64,000 nucleotides of DNA from Diaphorobacter sp. HDW4B (GCF_011305535.1 NZ_CP049905.1:4214001-4278000), one strand, 5' to 3'. Numbered from the stretch's first letter, positions 51,252 through 61,179 are shown. Program-made: numbers and translations. Notes: generated by a model not told the origin, from the letters alone.

Positions 51252-52106
51252 TCAGCTGTCGCGGTTGCCTGCCGCGAAAGGCGTGCCGGGGTTCACGTCG
51301 AGCACCACGCGTTCCGGGGCGACCAGTGCGTCCTCGTGCTGGCAACGCCATTTGGTGCCTTTCTGAATGCCTGCCAGCGTGTGGCCGTCTTCGATCACGT
51401 CGCCGTTCTGGATCAGATAGACGGCGGAGTTGAAGATGAAGCGCGACATGTCGGATGGATCTAGCTCGCGGAAATGGCATTGCACGTCGGGCACGCCGAA
51501 CACGCTGCCGCCCACGCTGTCCATCAGCATGTCGCCCTCGTGGTTGCTGATGTTGAAAAAGCGCACGTTGATCACGCCGTAATACACGTAGCCGTCCGCG
51601 TGGTGCTGGATGTAGGTTGCGGGGTTGAGCAGGCAGCGGGCGTTGGTTTGGCTGATCGCGGTGACGCCGCCGTTTTCGATGATCACGTGCATGACCGCCT
51701 GCAGGATTTCGAGGCGGTCTTCGACCTCGAGGCCACGTCCCATGAACTCGGTCACCAGAATGCAGTGCTTGCTTTGCGCGACGGCTTCCTGCTTCTCGGG
51801 CCAGTCCCAGGTCTGCTGGATCTCGTCGTCATATTCGGACGGATCGAACGGCGTGTCCGCGCGCAGGATGGCGATCTGGCTGGGCATGTTCTGCTGGTCG
51901 CTGTAGTCCACGCAGTAGTCGTGCAGCGCGAACATGAGAGTTTTGCTGTCAGCACCTTTCGAGATCAGATGGACCTCGCCGAGATGCTCTTCCAGTGCGG
52001 CACGCAGCGTTTCACCATCGAGCTGTGGCGGGGCGGCGTAGAGCGCCTCGAATTGCCACATGTCGGGTTGCCAGCGGGGAGTTGTCTCGGTCTGCTCTTC
52101 GGTCAT
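51252..52106 (-). CDS. DUF4261-like protein of unknown function
   Basis: A 284-residue soluble acidic protein with no signal or membrane segment. The central and C-terminal parts (LLNPATYIQHHADGYVYYGV, INVRFFNISNHEGDMLMDSV, GVPDVQCHFRELDPSDMSRF) fit the family I recall as DUF4261, seen widely in bacteria without a known role. It is transcribed leftwards, separate from ahpF by converging orientation. Confidence 0.6.
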   Translation of the reverse strand: MTEEQTETTPRWQPDMWQFEALYAAPPQLDGETLRAALEEHLGEVHLISKGADSKTLMFALHDYCVDYSDQQNMPSQIAILRADTPFDPSEYDDEIQQTWDWPEKQEAVAQSKHCILVTEFMGRGLEVEDRLEILQAVMHVIIENGGVTAISQTNARCLLNPATYIQHHADGYVYYGVINVRFFNISNHEGDMLMDSVGGSVFGVPDVQCHFRELDPSDMSRFIFNSAVYLIQNGDVIEDGHTLAGIQKGTKWRCQHEDALVAPERVVLDVNPGTPFAAGNRDS

Positions 52107-52179
52107 GGCGGGCTCTCATCAGCTTGGATGGCGAGAGGCTAACACGCCGATCTTTCAGTCCTTTTGGCGGTCCGGGTGA

Positions 52180-52482
52180 TCAGCCCAGATCGACGGTGGC
52201 GGCCACCAGCTTCATCACCACGGGGCGCACGCCAAGCACGCAGAAGAACGCCACGGGCATGGCCAGCATGTAGGTCTTGAGCACGCGCCCGATGTAGCCT
52301 GCGCCGATGCCGGTGTTCACGCCGACGATGACCATGCACATGAGCAGCGCCATGATGGCGGCCATGTACAGGGCGAAGACGATCTGGGTGTATTTGCGAT
52401 GGATCTTGCGGCTCGGGGTCTTGTGTGTGTGACCGGTGGCGTTGGCGCTGGCTTGGTGTGATTTCGACATGGAGGGGTTCAT
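52180..52482 (-). CDS. DUF2798-like small membrane protein
   Basis: A 100-residue protein with two predicted membrane helices (IVFALYMAAIMALLMCMVIV and YMLAMPVAFFCVLGVRPVV) after a polar N-terminus. The pattern, including the VRPVVMKLV ending, fits the DUF2798 family. The start is uncertain: ATG 52482 or ATG 52470 give a short polar leader, and a longer frame reaches 52545. It is divergent from a LysR gene, so it may be that regulator's target. Function unknown. Confidence 0.65.
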   Translation of the reverse strand: MNPSMSKSHQASANATGHTHKTPSRKIHRKYTQIVFALYMAAIMALLMCMVIVGVNTGIGAGYIGRVLKTYMLAMPVAFFCVLGVRPVVMKLVAATVDLG

Positions 52483-52586
52483 CGCCGGAGCGATACATCG
52501 GGAAGGGAGTTGACAGCCCTTCACTTTAAACATGACAAAGGTCAAGCGGTAGAGGTTTGGAGCTTGAAGGACTCGTAAGTAAAATT

Positions 52587-52618
52587 TATGAATTGATTTA
52601 TCCAGTCGTCAATTCATA
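52587..52618. promoter_or_regulatory. Perfect 10-bp inverted repeat overlapping the LysR start codon
   Basis: TATGAATTGA (52587-52596), 12 bases, TCAATTCATA (52609-52618). The last base of the right arm is the A of the LysR start codon. It sits between the divergent DUF2798 gene and LysR gene, so it may be the operator for autoregulation, or a hairpin in the transcript. Confidence 0.6.
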
Positions 52619-53619
52619 TGCCGAATCTGCGTGCCATCGAAACCTTTGTGAAAGCGCTGGAGGGCGGCAGCATCGCCTCGGCGGCGCGGCAGTTGGGGAT
52701 TTCGCCTGCGGCGGCGAGCCAGAACATCGCGCGGCTCGAAAAGGAACTCGGCACGCGGCTGATCACGCGCACCACGCGGTCGATGGCGTTGACCGAGGCG
52801 GGTGAGCGCTACCTGGCGCGCGTTGCTCCGGTGCTCGAAGAGCTGGAGAAGGCGCAGTCGGATCTGTCGCAGATCCACGGCGAGCTGCAGGGCCGCCTGC
52901 GCATTGCCTGCATGACGGCATTTGGCCGCCATGTGCTCGCGCCGCTGCTGCCCGCGTTTGCGGCGCAGCATCCCAAACTGGAGTTGGAACTGCTGTTCAC
53001 CGATCGCAATGTCGATGTGCTCAAGGAGGATGTGGACGTGAGCGTGCGCTATCGCGATGCGCTGGAGCCGGGCATGTCGGTGCGGCCACTGGCGTCGATT
53101 CCGCGCATTCTGCTCGCGTCGCCCGAATACCTCGCCAAACACGGCACTCCGCAGACGGCGGAAGACCTGCTGGTGCACACCTGTTTGCTGTATCGCCGGG
53201 AGCGGGATGGGCGTTTCATGCGCTGGCCGTTTTCGCGCGATGGAAAACCGGTGGAGCCGCAACTACGCATTGGTGCCGTGGGCACCGACATCGACACGCT
53301 GGTCGAATACGCGCGTGCGGGCGGCGGCATCGTCTGGGCAGGCAGCTTCATCGCGCGCCAGCATGTCGCCCCGGGGCTGGATCAGCGCTCGGGCCAGCGC
53401 GAGGAGGTGGTCAGCATCGCCCGGCGCTACGTGCACGCGGGGCTGCTGGTGCCGATTCAGCTCAAGCCAGCGCGCAAGGGGCAGCTCCAGTTCGACAATC
53501 TGCCGCTGGACTTCTTCGCCTGTTTTCGCGACCGGCAATATGTGCCGGCCAAGGTGCGCGCGCTGGTCGACTATCTGGTCGAAGTGCTGCCGAACCCGCC
53601 GGGGCTGAGCTGGCCGTAA
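52618..53619 (+). CDS. LysR-family transcriptional regulator
   Basis: A 333-residue regulator. The DNA-binding domain covers residues 1-60 (LRAIETFVKALEGGSIASAA, then GISPAAASQNIARLEKELGT), followed by the effector-binding domain (LRIACMTAFGRHVLAPLLPA). It most resembles the CrgA/DsdC-like group that often represses its own gene. No ribosome site is evident, because a palindrome overlaps the start. The divergent DUF2798 gene is the obvious candidate target. Confidence 0.9.
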   Translation: MPNLRAIETFVKALEGGSIASAARQLGISPAAASQNIARLEKELGTRLITRTTRSMALTEAGERYLARVAPVLEELEKAQSDLSQIHGELQGRLRIACMTAFGRHVLAPLLPAFAAQHPKLELELLFTDRNVDVLKEDVDVSVRYRDALEPGMSVRPLASIPRILLASPEYLAKHGTPQTAEDLLVHTCLLYRRERDGRFMRWPFSRDGKPVEPQLRIGAVGTDIDTLVEYARAGGGIVWAGSFIARQHVAPGLDQRSGQREEVVSIARRYVHAGLLVPIQLKPARKGQLQFDNLPLDFFACFRDRQYVPAKVRALVDYLVEVLPNPPGLSWP

Positions 53620-53630
53620 CTTCAGTGGCT

Positions 53631-54473
53631 TCAGTGGCCCAGATGCTGCGGCAGCACTTCCTGCAGGATGGTCGTGGCGATTTCTTCGATCGACTTGGTC
53701 GTGCTGGACAGCCAACCGATGCTGGAGCGGCGCATCATGGCTTCGGCCTCGGCCACTTCGTAGCGGCAGTTGGCGAGGCTGGCGTATTTCGAGTCCGGGC
53801 GGCGCTCGTTGCGGATGCTGGACAGGCGCTGCGGGTCGATGGTCAGGCCGAACAGCTTCTTGCGGTAGGGCTCCAGCGCCGGTGGCAATTGTTTGCGGTC
53901 AAAGTCTTCCGGGATCAGCGGGTAGTTCGCCACTTTCAGGCCGAACTGCATCGCCAGATACAGGCTGGTCGGGGTCTTGCCGCTGCGGCTCACGCCGACC
54001 AGGATCACGTCCGCGCCGGTCAGGTCGTGGTGGGTCTGGCCGTCGTCATGGGCGAGGGTGTAGTTGATCGCCTCCATGCGCTCAAGGTATTCCTTGCTCT
54101 CGCTGATGTCGGCAAAGCGGCCCACGCGGTGAAGCGACTTCTGGCCCAACTCGATCTCCAGCGGGCGCACGAAGGTGCCGAACATGTCGAACACCTTGCC
54201 CTTGCACTGGGTTTCGATCAGATCGAGCATTTCCTGATTCACCAGCGTGGTGAACACGATGGGTTTTTTGTGCTCGACCTCGGCCACGTGGTTGACCTGC
54301 CGGATCGCCTGATGGCACTTGTCGATGGAATCCACGAACGGGATTCGCACCAGCCGGGGCTTGGTCTCGAACTGGGCCATGATGGCGGTGCCGAAAGTCT
54401 CGGCTGTAATGCCAGTGCCATCGGAAATCACGAAAATCGTGTGGGTGTGCATTGCACGCGAAGAAGTGCTCAT
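53631..54473 (-). CDS. ppsR: PEP synthase regulatory protein (bifunctional kinase/phosphotransferase)
   Basis: A 280-residue protein that switches PEP synthase off by ADP-dependent phosphorylation and on by Pi-dependent removal. The P-loop-like motif [19 protein letters not shown] (about residue 157) and the [18 protein letters not shown] start are family signatures. It is divergent from ppsA, its target, which supports the call. ATG 54473 or the internal ATG 21 bases later could be the start. Confidence 0.94.
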   Translation of the reverse strand: MSTSSRAMHTHTIFVISDGTGITAETFGTAIMAQFETKPRLVRIPFVDSIDKCHQAIRQVNHVAEVEHKKPIVFTTLVNQEMLDLIETQCKGKVFDMFGTFVRPLEIELGQKSLHRVGRFADISESKEYLERMEAINYTLAHDDGQTHHDLTGADVILVGVSRSGKTPTSLYLAMQFGLKVANYPLIPEDFDRKQLPPALEPYRKKLFGLTIDPQRLSSIRNERRPDSKYASLANCRYEVAEAEAMMRRSSIGWLSSTTKSIEEIATTILQEVLPQHLGH

Positions 54474-54751
54474 ATTTCAGTATCCGGGAAGTCACGCACG
54501 AAAACCTGCCTTGGCAGTCGGGCTGGGTTCAATCACTTTACGCGCAGCGATCAATCGGGCCCTACAATGGCGCCCATTATTCCCAATTTCCTTCCCATGT
54601 TGTTCATTGGCGTTCCACAACCAGAACATCAAAGCACTTCGCCTGGCGACGTGGGACTGGGCTGTGCGCGCTCAATACCGGCCATTGAGCCGACATTGTT
54701 GAGTTCGAGCGTTGCAGGCCTGCACCGGTTTTTAAACTCTGGAGCTTCCCC
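54474..54751. promoter_or_regulatory. Divergent regulatory region of ppsR and ppsA
   Basis: 278 bases between divergent genes that act on the same enzyme. I see no clear operator, hairpin or additional gene; the promoters are presumed to lie here. Confidence 0.4.
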
Positions 54752-57142
54752 ATGTCTGCACTCTATGAAACGACCGCCCTGGTCGTTCCGTTTGAGAACC
54801 TGAGAATGACCGATGTCGAGGTCGTAGGCGGCAAGAACGCCTCGCTCGGCGAAATGATTTCCCAACTGCCCGAAGGCGTTCGCGTTCCAACGGGCTTTGC
54901 CACCACCGCCCACGCATTCCGCGAATTTCTGAAGCACGAAGGTCTGGCTGATCGCATCAGCAAGAAGCTGGCAACGCTGGACGTGGACGATGTGCGCGCG
55001 CTGGCTGCAGCCGGTGCCGAAATCCGCGGTTGGATGGAAAACCAGCCATTCCCTGCCGATCTGGAAAAGTCGGTGCGCGATGCGTTCGCCACGCTGTCGG
55101 CTGGCAATGCACAGGCGAGCTTCGCCGTGCGTTCTTCGGCTACCGCTGAAGACTTGCCCGACGCTTCGTTCGCCGGTCAGCAAGAAACCTTCCTGAACGT
55201 GGTCGGCATCGAAGACGTGCTGCACAAGATGAAGGAAGTGTTCGCGTCGCTGTACAACGACCGCGCCATTTCGTATCGCGTTCACAAGGGCTTCGAGCAC
55301 GATGTGGTCGCTCTGTCCGCTGGCGTGCAGCGCATGGTGCGCTCCGACACCGGCGCGGCTGGCGTGATGTTCACCATCGACACCGAATCCGGCTTTGAAG
55401 AAGTGGTGTTCATCACTTCGAGCTACGGCCTCGGTGAGACCGTGGTGCAGGGTGCTGTGAACCCCGACGAGTTCTATGTTCACAAGCCGATGCTGCAAGC
55501 TGGCAACAAGGCCGTGATCCGCCGCAATCTGGGCAGCAAGCTGATCCAGATGGTGTTCGCGTCGGCTGAAGAAAAGGCCGCTTCCGGCAAGCTGGTGAAG
55601 ACGACCGATGTCGCGCCTGAACTGCGCAACCGCTACTCGCTGAGCGACGCAGACGTCGAGCAACTGGCTCGCTACGCGCTGATCATCGAAAAGCACTACG
55701 GTCGTCCGATGGACATCGAGTGGGGCAAGGATGGCACCGACGGCCAGCTCTACATCCTGCAGGCACGTCCTGAAACCGTGAAGAGCCAATCGAAGGGCCA
55801 GGCGGAACTGCGCTTCAAGCTCAAGGGCACCGGCACCGTGATCGCCGAAGGCCGCGCCATCGGTCAGAAGATCGGCACCGGCCCCGTGCGTCTGGTGAAC
55901 GACATTGCCGAAATGGACAAGGTGCAGGCGGGCGACGTGCTGGTCACCGACATGACCGACCCCAACTGGGAGCCGGTGATGAAGCGCGCCTCCGCCATCG
56001 TCACCAACCGTGGTGGCCGTACCTGCCACGCCGCCATCATTGCGCGTGAACTGGGTATTCCGGCCGTGGTGGGTTGCGGTGACGCGACTTCGCTGCTGAA
56101 AGACGGCACGCTGGTGACCGTGAGCTGCGCAGAAGGCGACACCGGCAAGATCTACGACGGTCTGCTGGAAACCGAAGTGACCGAAGTGCAGCGCGGCGTG
56201 ATGCCCAAGATCAGCACCAAGATCATGATGAACGTGGGCAACCCCCAACTGGCCTTCGACTTCGCGCAACTGCCCAACGAAGGTGTGGGCTTGGCGCGTC
56301 TCGAGTTCATCATCAACAACAACATCGGCGTTCACCCCAAGGCCATCCTCGACTACCCAGCCGTGGATGCCGACCTGAAGAAGGCCGTGGAATCGGTGGC
56401 TCGCGGCCACGCGTCGCCACGTGCTTTCTACGTGGACAAGGTGGCTGAAGGCGTGGCGACGATTGCCGCTGCTTTCTGGCCCAAGCCCGTCATCGTGCGT
56501 CTGTCGGACTTCAAGTCCAACGAGTACCGCAAGCTGATCGGCGGCAGCCGCTACGAGCCGGAAGAAGAAAACCCGATGCTGGGTTTCCGCGGTGCAGCGC
56601 GCTACATCAGCGCCGACTTCGGCGAAGCCTTCGCCATGGAGTGCGAAGCGCTCAAGCGCGTGCGCAACGAAATGGGCCTCACCAACATCCAGGTGATGGT
56701 GCCTTTCGTGCGTACCCTGAAGCAAGCCGAGCGCGTGACCAACCTGCTGGCCGAACACGGTCTGAAGCGCGGTGACAACGGCCTGAAGGTCATCATGATG
56801 TGCGAAGTGCCTTCCAACGCCGTGCTGGCCGAGCAGTTCCTGCAGTTCTTCGACGGCTTCTCCGTCGGCTCGAACGATCTGACACAGCTCACGCTGGGTC
56901 TGGACCGTGACTCCGGTCTCGAACTGCTGGCAGCCGACTTCGACGAGCGTGACCCAGCCGTGCAGGCACTGCTCAAGCGCGCCATCGACGCGTGCCTGGC
57001 GCAAGGCAAGTACGTGGGCATCTGCGGCCAAGGCCCCAGCGACCATCCTGACTTCGCCAAGTGGTTGGCCGATCAGGGCATCTCGTCGATCTCGCTGAAC
57101 CCTGACAGCGTGGTCACGACCTGGCAGAACCTCGCAGGCTGA
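54752..57142 (+). CDS. ppsA: Phosphoenolpyruvate synthase
   Basis: A 796-residue enzyme that makes PEP from pyruvate and ATP for gluconeogenesis. The N-terminal ATP-binding domain has [11 protein letters not shown] and [20 protein letters not shown] (in two adjoining parts, about residues 125-145). The phosphorylated His lies in [15 protein letters not shown] (about residue 425). The C-terminal PEP-binding barrel has [18 protein letters not shown] and the active-site Cys in [11 protein letters not shown]. Length is normal. Regulated by the divergent PpsR. Confidence 0.97.
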   Translation: MSALYETTALVVPFENLRMTDVEVVGGKNASLGEMISQLPEGVRVPTGFATTAHAFREFLKHEGLADRISKKLATLDVDDVRALAAAGAEIRGWMENQPFPADLEKSVRDAFATLSAGNAQASFAVRSSATAEDLPDASFAGQQETFLNVVGIEDVLHKMKEVFASLYNDRAISYRVHKGFEHDVVALSAGVQRMVRSDTGAAGVMFTIDTESGFEEVVFITSSYGLGETVVQGAVNPDEFYVHKPMLQAGNKAVIRRNLGSKLIQMVFASAEEKAASGKLVKTTDVAPELRNRYSLSDADVEQLARYALIIEKHYGRPMDIEWGKDGTDGQLYILQARPETVKSQSKGQAELRFKLKGTGTVIAEGRAIGQKIGTGPVRLVNDIAEMDKVQAGDVLVTDMTDPNWEPVMKRASAIVTNRGGRTCHAAIIARELGIPAVVGCGDATSLLKDGTLVTVSCAEGDTGKIYDGLLETEVTEVQRGVMPKISTKIMMNVGNPQLAFDFAQLPNEGVGLARLEFIINNNIGVHPKAILDYPAVDADLKKAVESVARGHASPRAFYVDKVAEGVATIAAAFWPKPVIVRLSDFKSNEYRKLIGGSRYEPEEENPMLGFRGAARYISADFGEAFAMECEALKRVRNEMGLTNIQVMVPFVRTLKQAERVTNLLAEHGLKRGDNGLKVIMMCEVPSNAVLAEQFLQFFDGFSVGSNDLTQLTLGLDRDSGLELLAADFDERDPAVQALLKRAIDACLAQGKYVGICGQGPSDHPDFAKWLADQGISSISLNPDSVVTTWQNLAG

Positions 57143-57172
57143 GCCTGACGCCGAACGGGAACAACCGCCCAC

Positions 57173-57478
57173 ATGCTGCCGCATTCCGAGAATGAAGAGC
57201 AGGTGGGCGTTCCCTTTCCGCCCGACATGCACGACGCCCGGCACTTGTGGCTCAAGGCCGGGCTTTTGTGCGTCTGGGCCCTGGTCACCTTCGGTGCATG
57301 CTGGTTCGTGCGCGATCTGACATGGCAGTTCGGCCAGTGGCAATTCGGCTACTGGATGGCCGCCCAAGGGGCAGTCCTGATGTTCATTGTGATCGTCTGC
57401 GTTTACTGTGCAGCGATGAACCATTTCGAGCGGCAGGATCACCAGCGCGAGTCCGGCAGCACCCCTCCCAATGAGTGA
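57173..57478 (+). CDS. DUF4212 small subunit of a sodium/solute symporter
   Basis: A 101-residue membrane protein with two helices (LLCVWALVTFGACWFV and MAAQGAVLMFIVIVCVYCAA). It overlaps the following symporter gene by 8 bases, the usual arrangement of DUF4212 proteins with VC_2705-type symporters, whose small partner they are thought to be. It starts at ATG 57173 and follows ppsA by 30 bases. Confidence 0.9.
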   Translation: MLPHSENEEQVGVPFPPDMHDARHLWLKAGLLCVWALVTFGACWFVRDLTWQFGQWQFGYWMAAQGAVLMFIVIVCVYCAAMNHFERQDHQRESGSTPPNE

Positions 57479-59579
57479 CAGCAGCGGCGGTGGTGGCAGC
57501 GGCCCGCCGGATGGCCGCGCCTATTCAAGACGTCTGGCGCGCACGCTCACGCTGTATGTGATCGGCCTGCTGGGTTTCATCGCAGCCCTTGCCTGGGCCG
57601 AACAGCAGGGCTTGTCGCGGCACTGGATCGGGCCGATCTTTCTGTTCCTCACCGTGATGGCCTATGCGGGCATCGGCGTGTATGCGCGCACCACGGATCC
57701 CGAGGAATACTACGTCGCAGGCAGGCGCATTCCGCCGTTCTACAACGGCATGGCTGCAGCCGCCGACTGGATGAGCGCGGCCTCGTTCATCAGCCTCTCG
57801 GGCGCGCTCTATCTGCAGGGCTTTGCGGGCCTGCCGGGGCAGGCGGGCGGGCTGGCCTATCTGCTGGGCTGGACGGGCGGTTTCTGCCTCGTCGCCATGC
57901 TGATCGCGCCGCACCTGCGGGCGATGAATCTCTACACCATTCCCGACTTCTTCCAGGTGCGCTTCGGCGGACGCTGGCCGCGCGTGATCGCGGCGCTGGC
58001 GGCGGTGATCTGCTCGTTCACCTACGTGGTCGCGCAGATCTACGGTGTGGGCCTGATCGCCTCGCGTCTGACTGGCGTTCAGTTCGAGATCGGCATCATG
58101 CTGGGGCTGGGCGGCGTGCTGCTGTGCTCGTTTCTCGGCGGCATGCGCGCGATCACCTGGACGCAGGTGGCGCAGTATGTCGTCATCCTGCTGGCGTTTT
58201 TGATTCCGGTGTCATGGCTGGCCTTCAAGCAGCTCGGCACGCCGGTGGCGACTTTCGAATACGGCGCGCAGATCGGCAAGATCGCTGAACTGGAAGACCT
58301 GTTGCTCGCATCGCCTGCCGAAAAGGAAGTGCAGCGCGCCTATCTGCGCCGCGCGCGTGAATACGAAGCTCGGCTCACCGATGTGGAGGCCGCGCTGGAA
58401 CGCGAGCGCACCGTCGCGCGCGAGCGCATCCAGCGTCTGCGTGCGCAGAACGCCGATGTCGGCCTGATCGTCGCCGCCAGCCGCGAGCTCGTGAAGCTGC
58501 CGCGCGATGCCGCCACGGCCCGCGAACTGTGGACCCGCGAGATGCGCGAGAACTACGAGCGTGCGCGCCCGCTGGGCGGCCTGCCGCGCCACAGTCAGCC
58601 GTTTGCGGGCGATCCCAAGGGCAGTTCCGAAGAGCGCGAAGCCTTCCAGAATTCACGCCTGAATTTCCTCGCACTGATGTTCTGTCTGATGGTCGGCACG
58701 GCGGGCTTGCCGCATCTGCTCACGCGCTACTACACGGCCCCGAGCGTGGCCGGAGCGCGCTCGTCGGTCGCATGGTCGCTGTTCTTCATCGCGCTGCTGT
58801 ACCTGAGTGCGCCCGCGTTGGCGGTGCTGGTCAAGCATGAGGTCATGAACAACCTGGTCGGCAGCAGCTTCGACGCGCTGCCCAACTGGATCGCGCAATG
58901 GTCGCGGCTCGACAGCGCCTTGCTCTCGGTTGAAGACATGAATGGCGACGGCATTCTGCAGTTCGGCGAAATGCGCTTCGGTGCCGACCTCATCATGCTC
59001 GCCACGCCCGAAATCGCCGGGCTGCCCTATGTGATCTCCGGGCTCGTCGCGGCGGGCGGCTTGGCGGCTGCGCTCTCCACCGCCGATGGCCTGCTGCTCA
59101 CCATCAGCAACGCCTTGGTGCGTGACCTGTACTTCCGCGAAACCCGCCGCCGTGCCACGCCCGAGCAGCGCGTGATTCTGACGAAATTCGCCTTGCTGAC
59201 CGTGGCCTTGTCGGCCGCCTTCGTGGCCGCGCTCAAGCCGTCGGAAATTTTGCCCATGGTTTCGGCCTCGTTCTCGATTGCCGCCTCGGCCTTTGTTCCG
59301 GCCATGGTGCTCGGCATCTTCTGGCGCGGCACCACGCGCGAGGGGGCTGTGGCCGGCATGGTCAGCGGCCTGCTGATCACCGTGTACTACCTGCTCTCCC
59401 AAGTGGAGGCGGTGCGCTCCGTCGTGCCGTCGCTCCTGCTGGTGGACGGACTGTGGTTCGGCATCCAGCCGATCTCGGCTGGCGTGTTCGGCGTGCCTGC
59501 AGGTCTGGTGGTGACGTGGATCGTGAGCCTGCTGACACGATCACGCGACGATCAAGAAAATCTACCAGAGTCGTCATAA
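57471..59579 (+). CDS. Sodium:solute symporter, VC_2705-like subfamily
   Basis: A 702-residue sodium-coupled transporter with about 13 membrane helices. The first helices hold YYVAGRRIPPFYNGMAAAAD and WMSAASFISLSGALYLQGF, typical of the acetate/pyruvate-like SSS branch. A long soluble insert (about residues 265-400) is charged and coiled-coil-like (LTDVEAALERERTVARERIQ). A loop at residues 489-500 reads DMNGDGILQFGE, a canonical EF-hand calcium loop. With its small DUF4212 partner it probably imports a small carboxylate; the neighbouring ppsA fits growth on such acids. Confidence 0.9.
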   Translation: MSDSSGGGGSGPPDGRAYSRRLARTLTLYVIGLLGFIAALAWAEQQGLSRHWIGPIFLFLTVMAYAGIGVYARTTDPEEYYVAGRRIPPFYNGMAAAADWMSAASFISLSGALYLQGFAGLPGQAGGLAYLLGWTGGFCLVAMLIAPHLRAMNLYTIPDFFQVRFGGRWPRVIAALAAVICSFTYVVAQIYGVGLIASRLTGVQFEIGIMLGLGGVLLCSFLGGMRAITWTQVAQYVVILLAFLIPVSWLAFKQLGTPVATFEYGAQIGKIAELEDLLLASPAEKEVQRAYLRRAREYEARLTDVEAALERERTVARERIQRLRAQNADVGLIVAASRELVKLPRDAATARELWTREMRENYERARPLGGLPRHSQPFAGDPKGSSEEREAFQNSRLNFLALMFCLMVGTAGLPHLLTRYYTAPSVAGARSSVAWSLFFIALLYLSAPALAVLVKHEVMNNLVGSSFDALPNWIAQWSRLDSALLSVEDMNGDGILQFGEMRFGADLIMLATPEIAGLPYVISGLVAAGGLAAALSTADGLLLTISNALVRDLYFRETRRRATPEQRVILTKFALLTVALSAAFVAALKPSEILPMVSASFSIAASAFVPAMVLGIFWRGTTREGAVAGMVSGLLITVYYLLSQVEAVRSVVPSLLLVDGLWFGIQPISAGVFGVPAGLVVTWIVSLLTRSRDDQENLPESS

Positions 59580-59685
59580 CGTAAGAATAAATCTTAGGCA
59601 TCCTTCGGGCATTCCCGGTAGGCAATCAAATTAACATTTGAGATGGTTGGATACCGAATCCCAAGACCCGAATGTGAGGTGAGCC

Positions 59686-60147
59686 ATGATTTACGTTAAG
59701 ACGCAAGCGGGTCAACAAGCTCTCAAAGAGCGCCATGTTTCGCTGCCGCCCCGCCAGCGATCCGCCTTCATCCTGTTCGATGGAAAACGCACCGTCGCCC
59801 AGGTGCTCGAAGCCACCGCATCGATGGGCATCACCGCGCAGGACGTGCAGGCCATGGCCGACCAAGGCCTGCTCGAAGTGGCGTCTGCATCCGCCGCAGG
59901 CACTGCCGTTGCCGCCCCGACCAGCGACTTTGGCGCAGAGGCCTTCCGCAGCTCTGGCGACCGCTACCAGGACGCCTACCGCATCGCCACCGAGCTGACT
60001 TCCGGCCTTGGGCTGCGTGGTCTGCCGCTGACGCTGGCGGTCGAATCCGCGGGTGGATATCGCGAACTGCTGGCGCTTGCACCCAAGATCCGCGCGGCGG
60101 TGGGGGAGGTGAAATTCGCGCGGCTGGAGCAGGCATTGAACGGGTAA
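59686..60147 (+). CDS. Conserved betaproteobacterial protein of unknown function
   Basis: A 153-residue soluble protein. The first 70 residues (TQAGQQALKERHVSLPPRQR, FILFDGKRTVAQVLEATASM) resemble a small winged-helix-like region. An Ala-rich linker and a helical C-terminal part (DAYRIATELTSGLGLRGLPL, ELLALAPKIRAAVGEVKFAR) follow. No motif of known function. It stands alone between the symporter gene and a convergent FKBP gene. Confidence 0.65.
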   Translation: MIYVKTQAGQQALKERHVSLPPRQRSAFILFDGKRTVAQVLEATASMGITAQDVQAMADQGLLEVASASAAGTAVAAPTSDFGAEAFRSSGDRYQDAYRIATELTSGLGLRGLPLTLAVESAGGYRELLALAPKIRAAVGEVKFARLEQALNG

Positions 60148-60170
60148 GAGAGATTCCGTCGAGCTGAAAC

Positions 60171-60195
60171 AAAAAACGCGCCTTCAAGGCGCGTT
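60171..60195. terminator. Terminator between the unknown gene and the FKBP gene
   Basis: AACGCGCC (60175-60182) pairs with GGCGCGTT (60188-60195); on the minus strand it is followed by T residues, so it mainly ends the FKBP transcript. Confidence 0.8.
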
Positions 60196-60221
60196 CTTCG
60201 TTGTCGGAAATGAAATGCCGA

Positions 60222-60581
60222 TCAGCCGCCCACGCCCAGCAGTTCGACGTCGAACTTGAGGGTGGCGTTCGGAGGAATCACCCCGCCTGCGCCGCGTGCG
60301 CCGTAGCCCAGAGCTGCGGGGATCAGCAGGGTGCGTTGACCACCGATCTTCATGCCTTGCACGCCTTCGTCCCAGCCCTTGATGACCATGCCAGCGCCCA
60401 GCGGGAATTCAAACGGGTCGTTGCGGTCGCGGCTGGAGTCGAACTTGGCGCCTTGCTGGCCGTCGTTGTAGAGCCAGCCGGTGTAGTGCACGCGCACGGG
60501 CACGCCAGCCTTGGCTTCGGCGCCTTCGCCGACGACGGTGTCCAGATACTGCAGGCCGGAGGGGGTAGTGGTGAACGTCAT
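60222..60581 (-). CDS. FKBP-type peptidyl-prolyl isomerase
   Basis: A 119-residue single-domain isomerase that speeds proline isomerisation during protein folding. The active-site features are VRVHYTGWLYNDGQQGAKFD, FEFPLGAGMVIKGWDEGVQG and TLLIPAALGYGARGAGGVIP. It has no signal peptide, so it is cytoplasmic. Length equals one FKBP domain. Confidence 0.95.
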   Translation of the reverse strand: MTFTTTPSGLQYLDTVVGEGAEAKAGVPVRVHYTGWLYNDGQQGAKFDSSRDRNDPFEFPLGAGMVIKGWDEGVQGMKIGGQRTLLIPAALGYGARGAGGVIPPNATLKFDVELLGVGG

Positions 60582-60668
60582 GATGAGAAGAGGGTCCTTT
60601 GGATGGGATTTTCAAAATCGCGGAGCCCGGAGCGATTGTCGCGGGCGGCGAAGTGGCAAGCATAGTGC

Positions 60669-60700
60669 CAAAAAACACAAAACCCGCCATGAAAGCGGGT
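60669..60700 (-). terminator. Terminator after the HxlR-type gene
   Basis: ACCCGC (60682-60687) pairs with GCGGGT (60695-60700); on the minus strand it is followed by TTTTGTGTTTTTT. It lies 30 bases after the gene's stop. Confidence 0.75.
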
Positions 60701-60729
60701 AGATGTGGGTGAGAGCGGGGGAAAGCCGG

Positions 60730-61179
60730 TCAGTCGTCCAGATTGTCCGACGGCGGGAAGGAGTTGGGGATGCCGGGATTTGGCGTCGATGTGGTGCTGG
60801 GCGGATTGCCCGGTGCAGTTGCCGCAGGCGCGGTCGCCGTGGTCGCTGCCGTCGCCGACGATGCCCGCACGGTCACCTTGCGCGGATGATTGGCGGCCCA
60901 GCGCAGGGCGAAGGGTTGCACGTCCGACAGGCGCTTGAGCAGGTCCTGACCGAGCGGGGTGACCGTGTAGCCGTCGCTGCCGTGGTCGAGCAGGCTGGCT
61001 TCGCGCAGCTCCTTGATGCGGGTGTTCAGCGTGTTGGGGGTGATGCCGCCCACGCTGTCCTGCAGCAACCGGAAGGTCTGGGGATGGCCGTCGCGCAGCG
61101 CCCACAGCACGCGCATCGCATAACGGCATTCGAGTCGCTCGAACAGCTGATTGACTGCGGCGTTGTCCTTGGAGCTCAT
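60730..61179 (-). CDS. HxlR-family winged-helix regulator with a disordered tail
   Basis: A 149-residue protein. Residues 10-95 form a winged helix of HxlR type (LECRYAMRVLWALRDGHPQT, NTLNTRIKELREASLLDHG). The family's usual N-terminal cysteine is replaced by the CRYAMRVL segment. The last about 45 residues are rich in Ala, Thr and Pro (ATAATTATAPAATAPGNPPS) and look disordered, an unusual addition for this family. Target genes unknown. Confidence 0.75.
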   Translation of the reverse strand: MSSKDNAAVNQLFERLECRYAMRVLWALRDGHPQTFRLLQDSVGGITPNTLNTRIKELREASLLDHGSDGYTVTPLGQDLLKRLSDVQPFALRWAANHPRKVTVRASSATAATTATAPAATAPGNPPSTTSTPNPGIPNSFPPSDNLDD

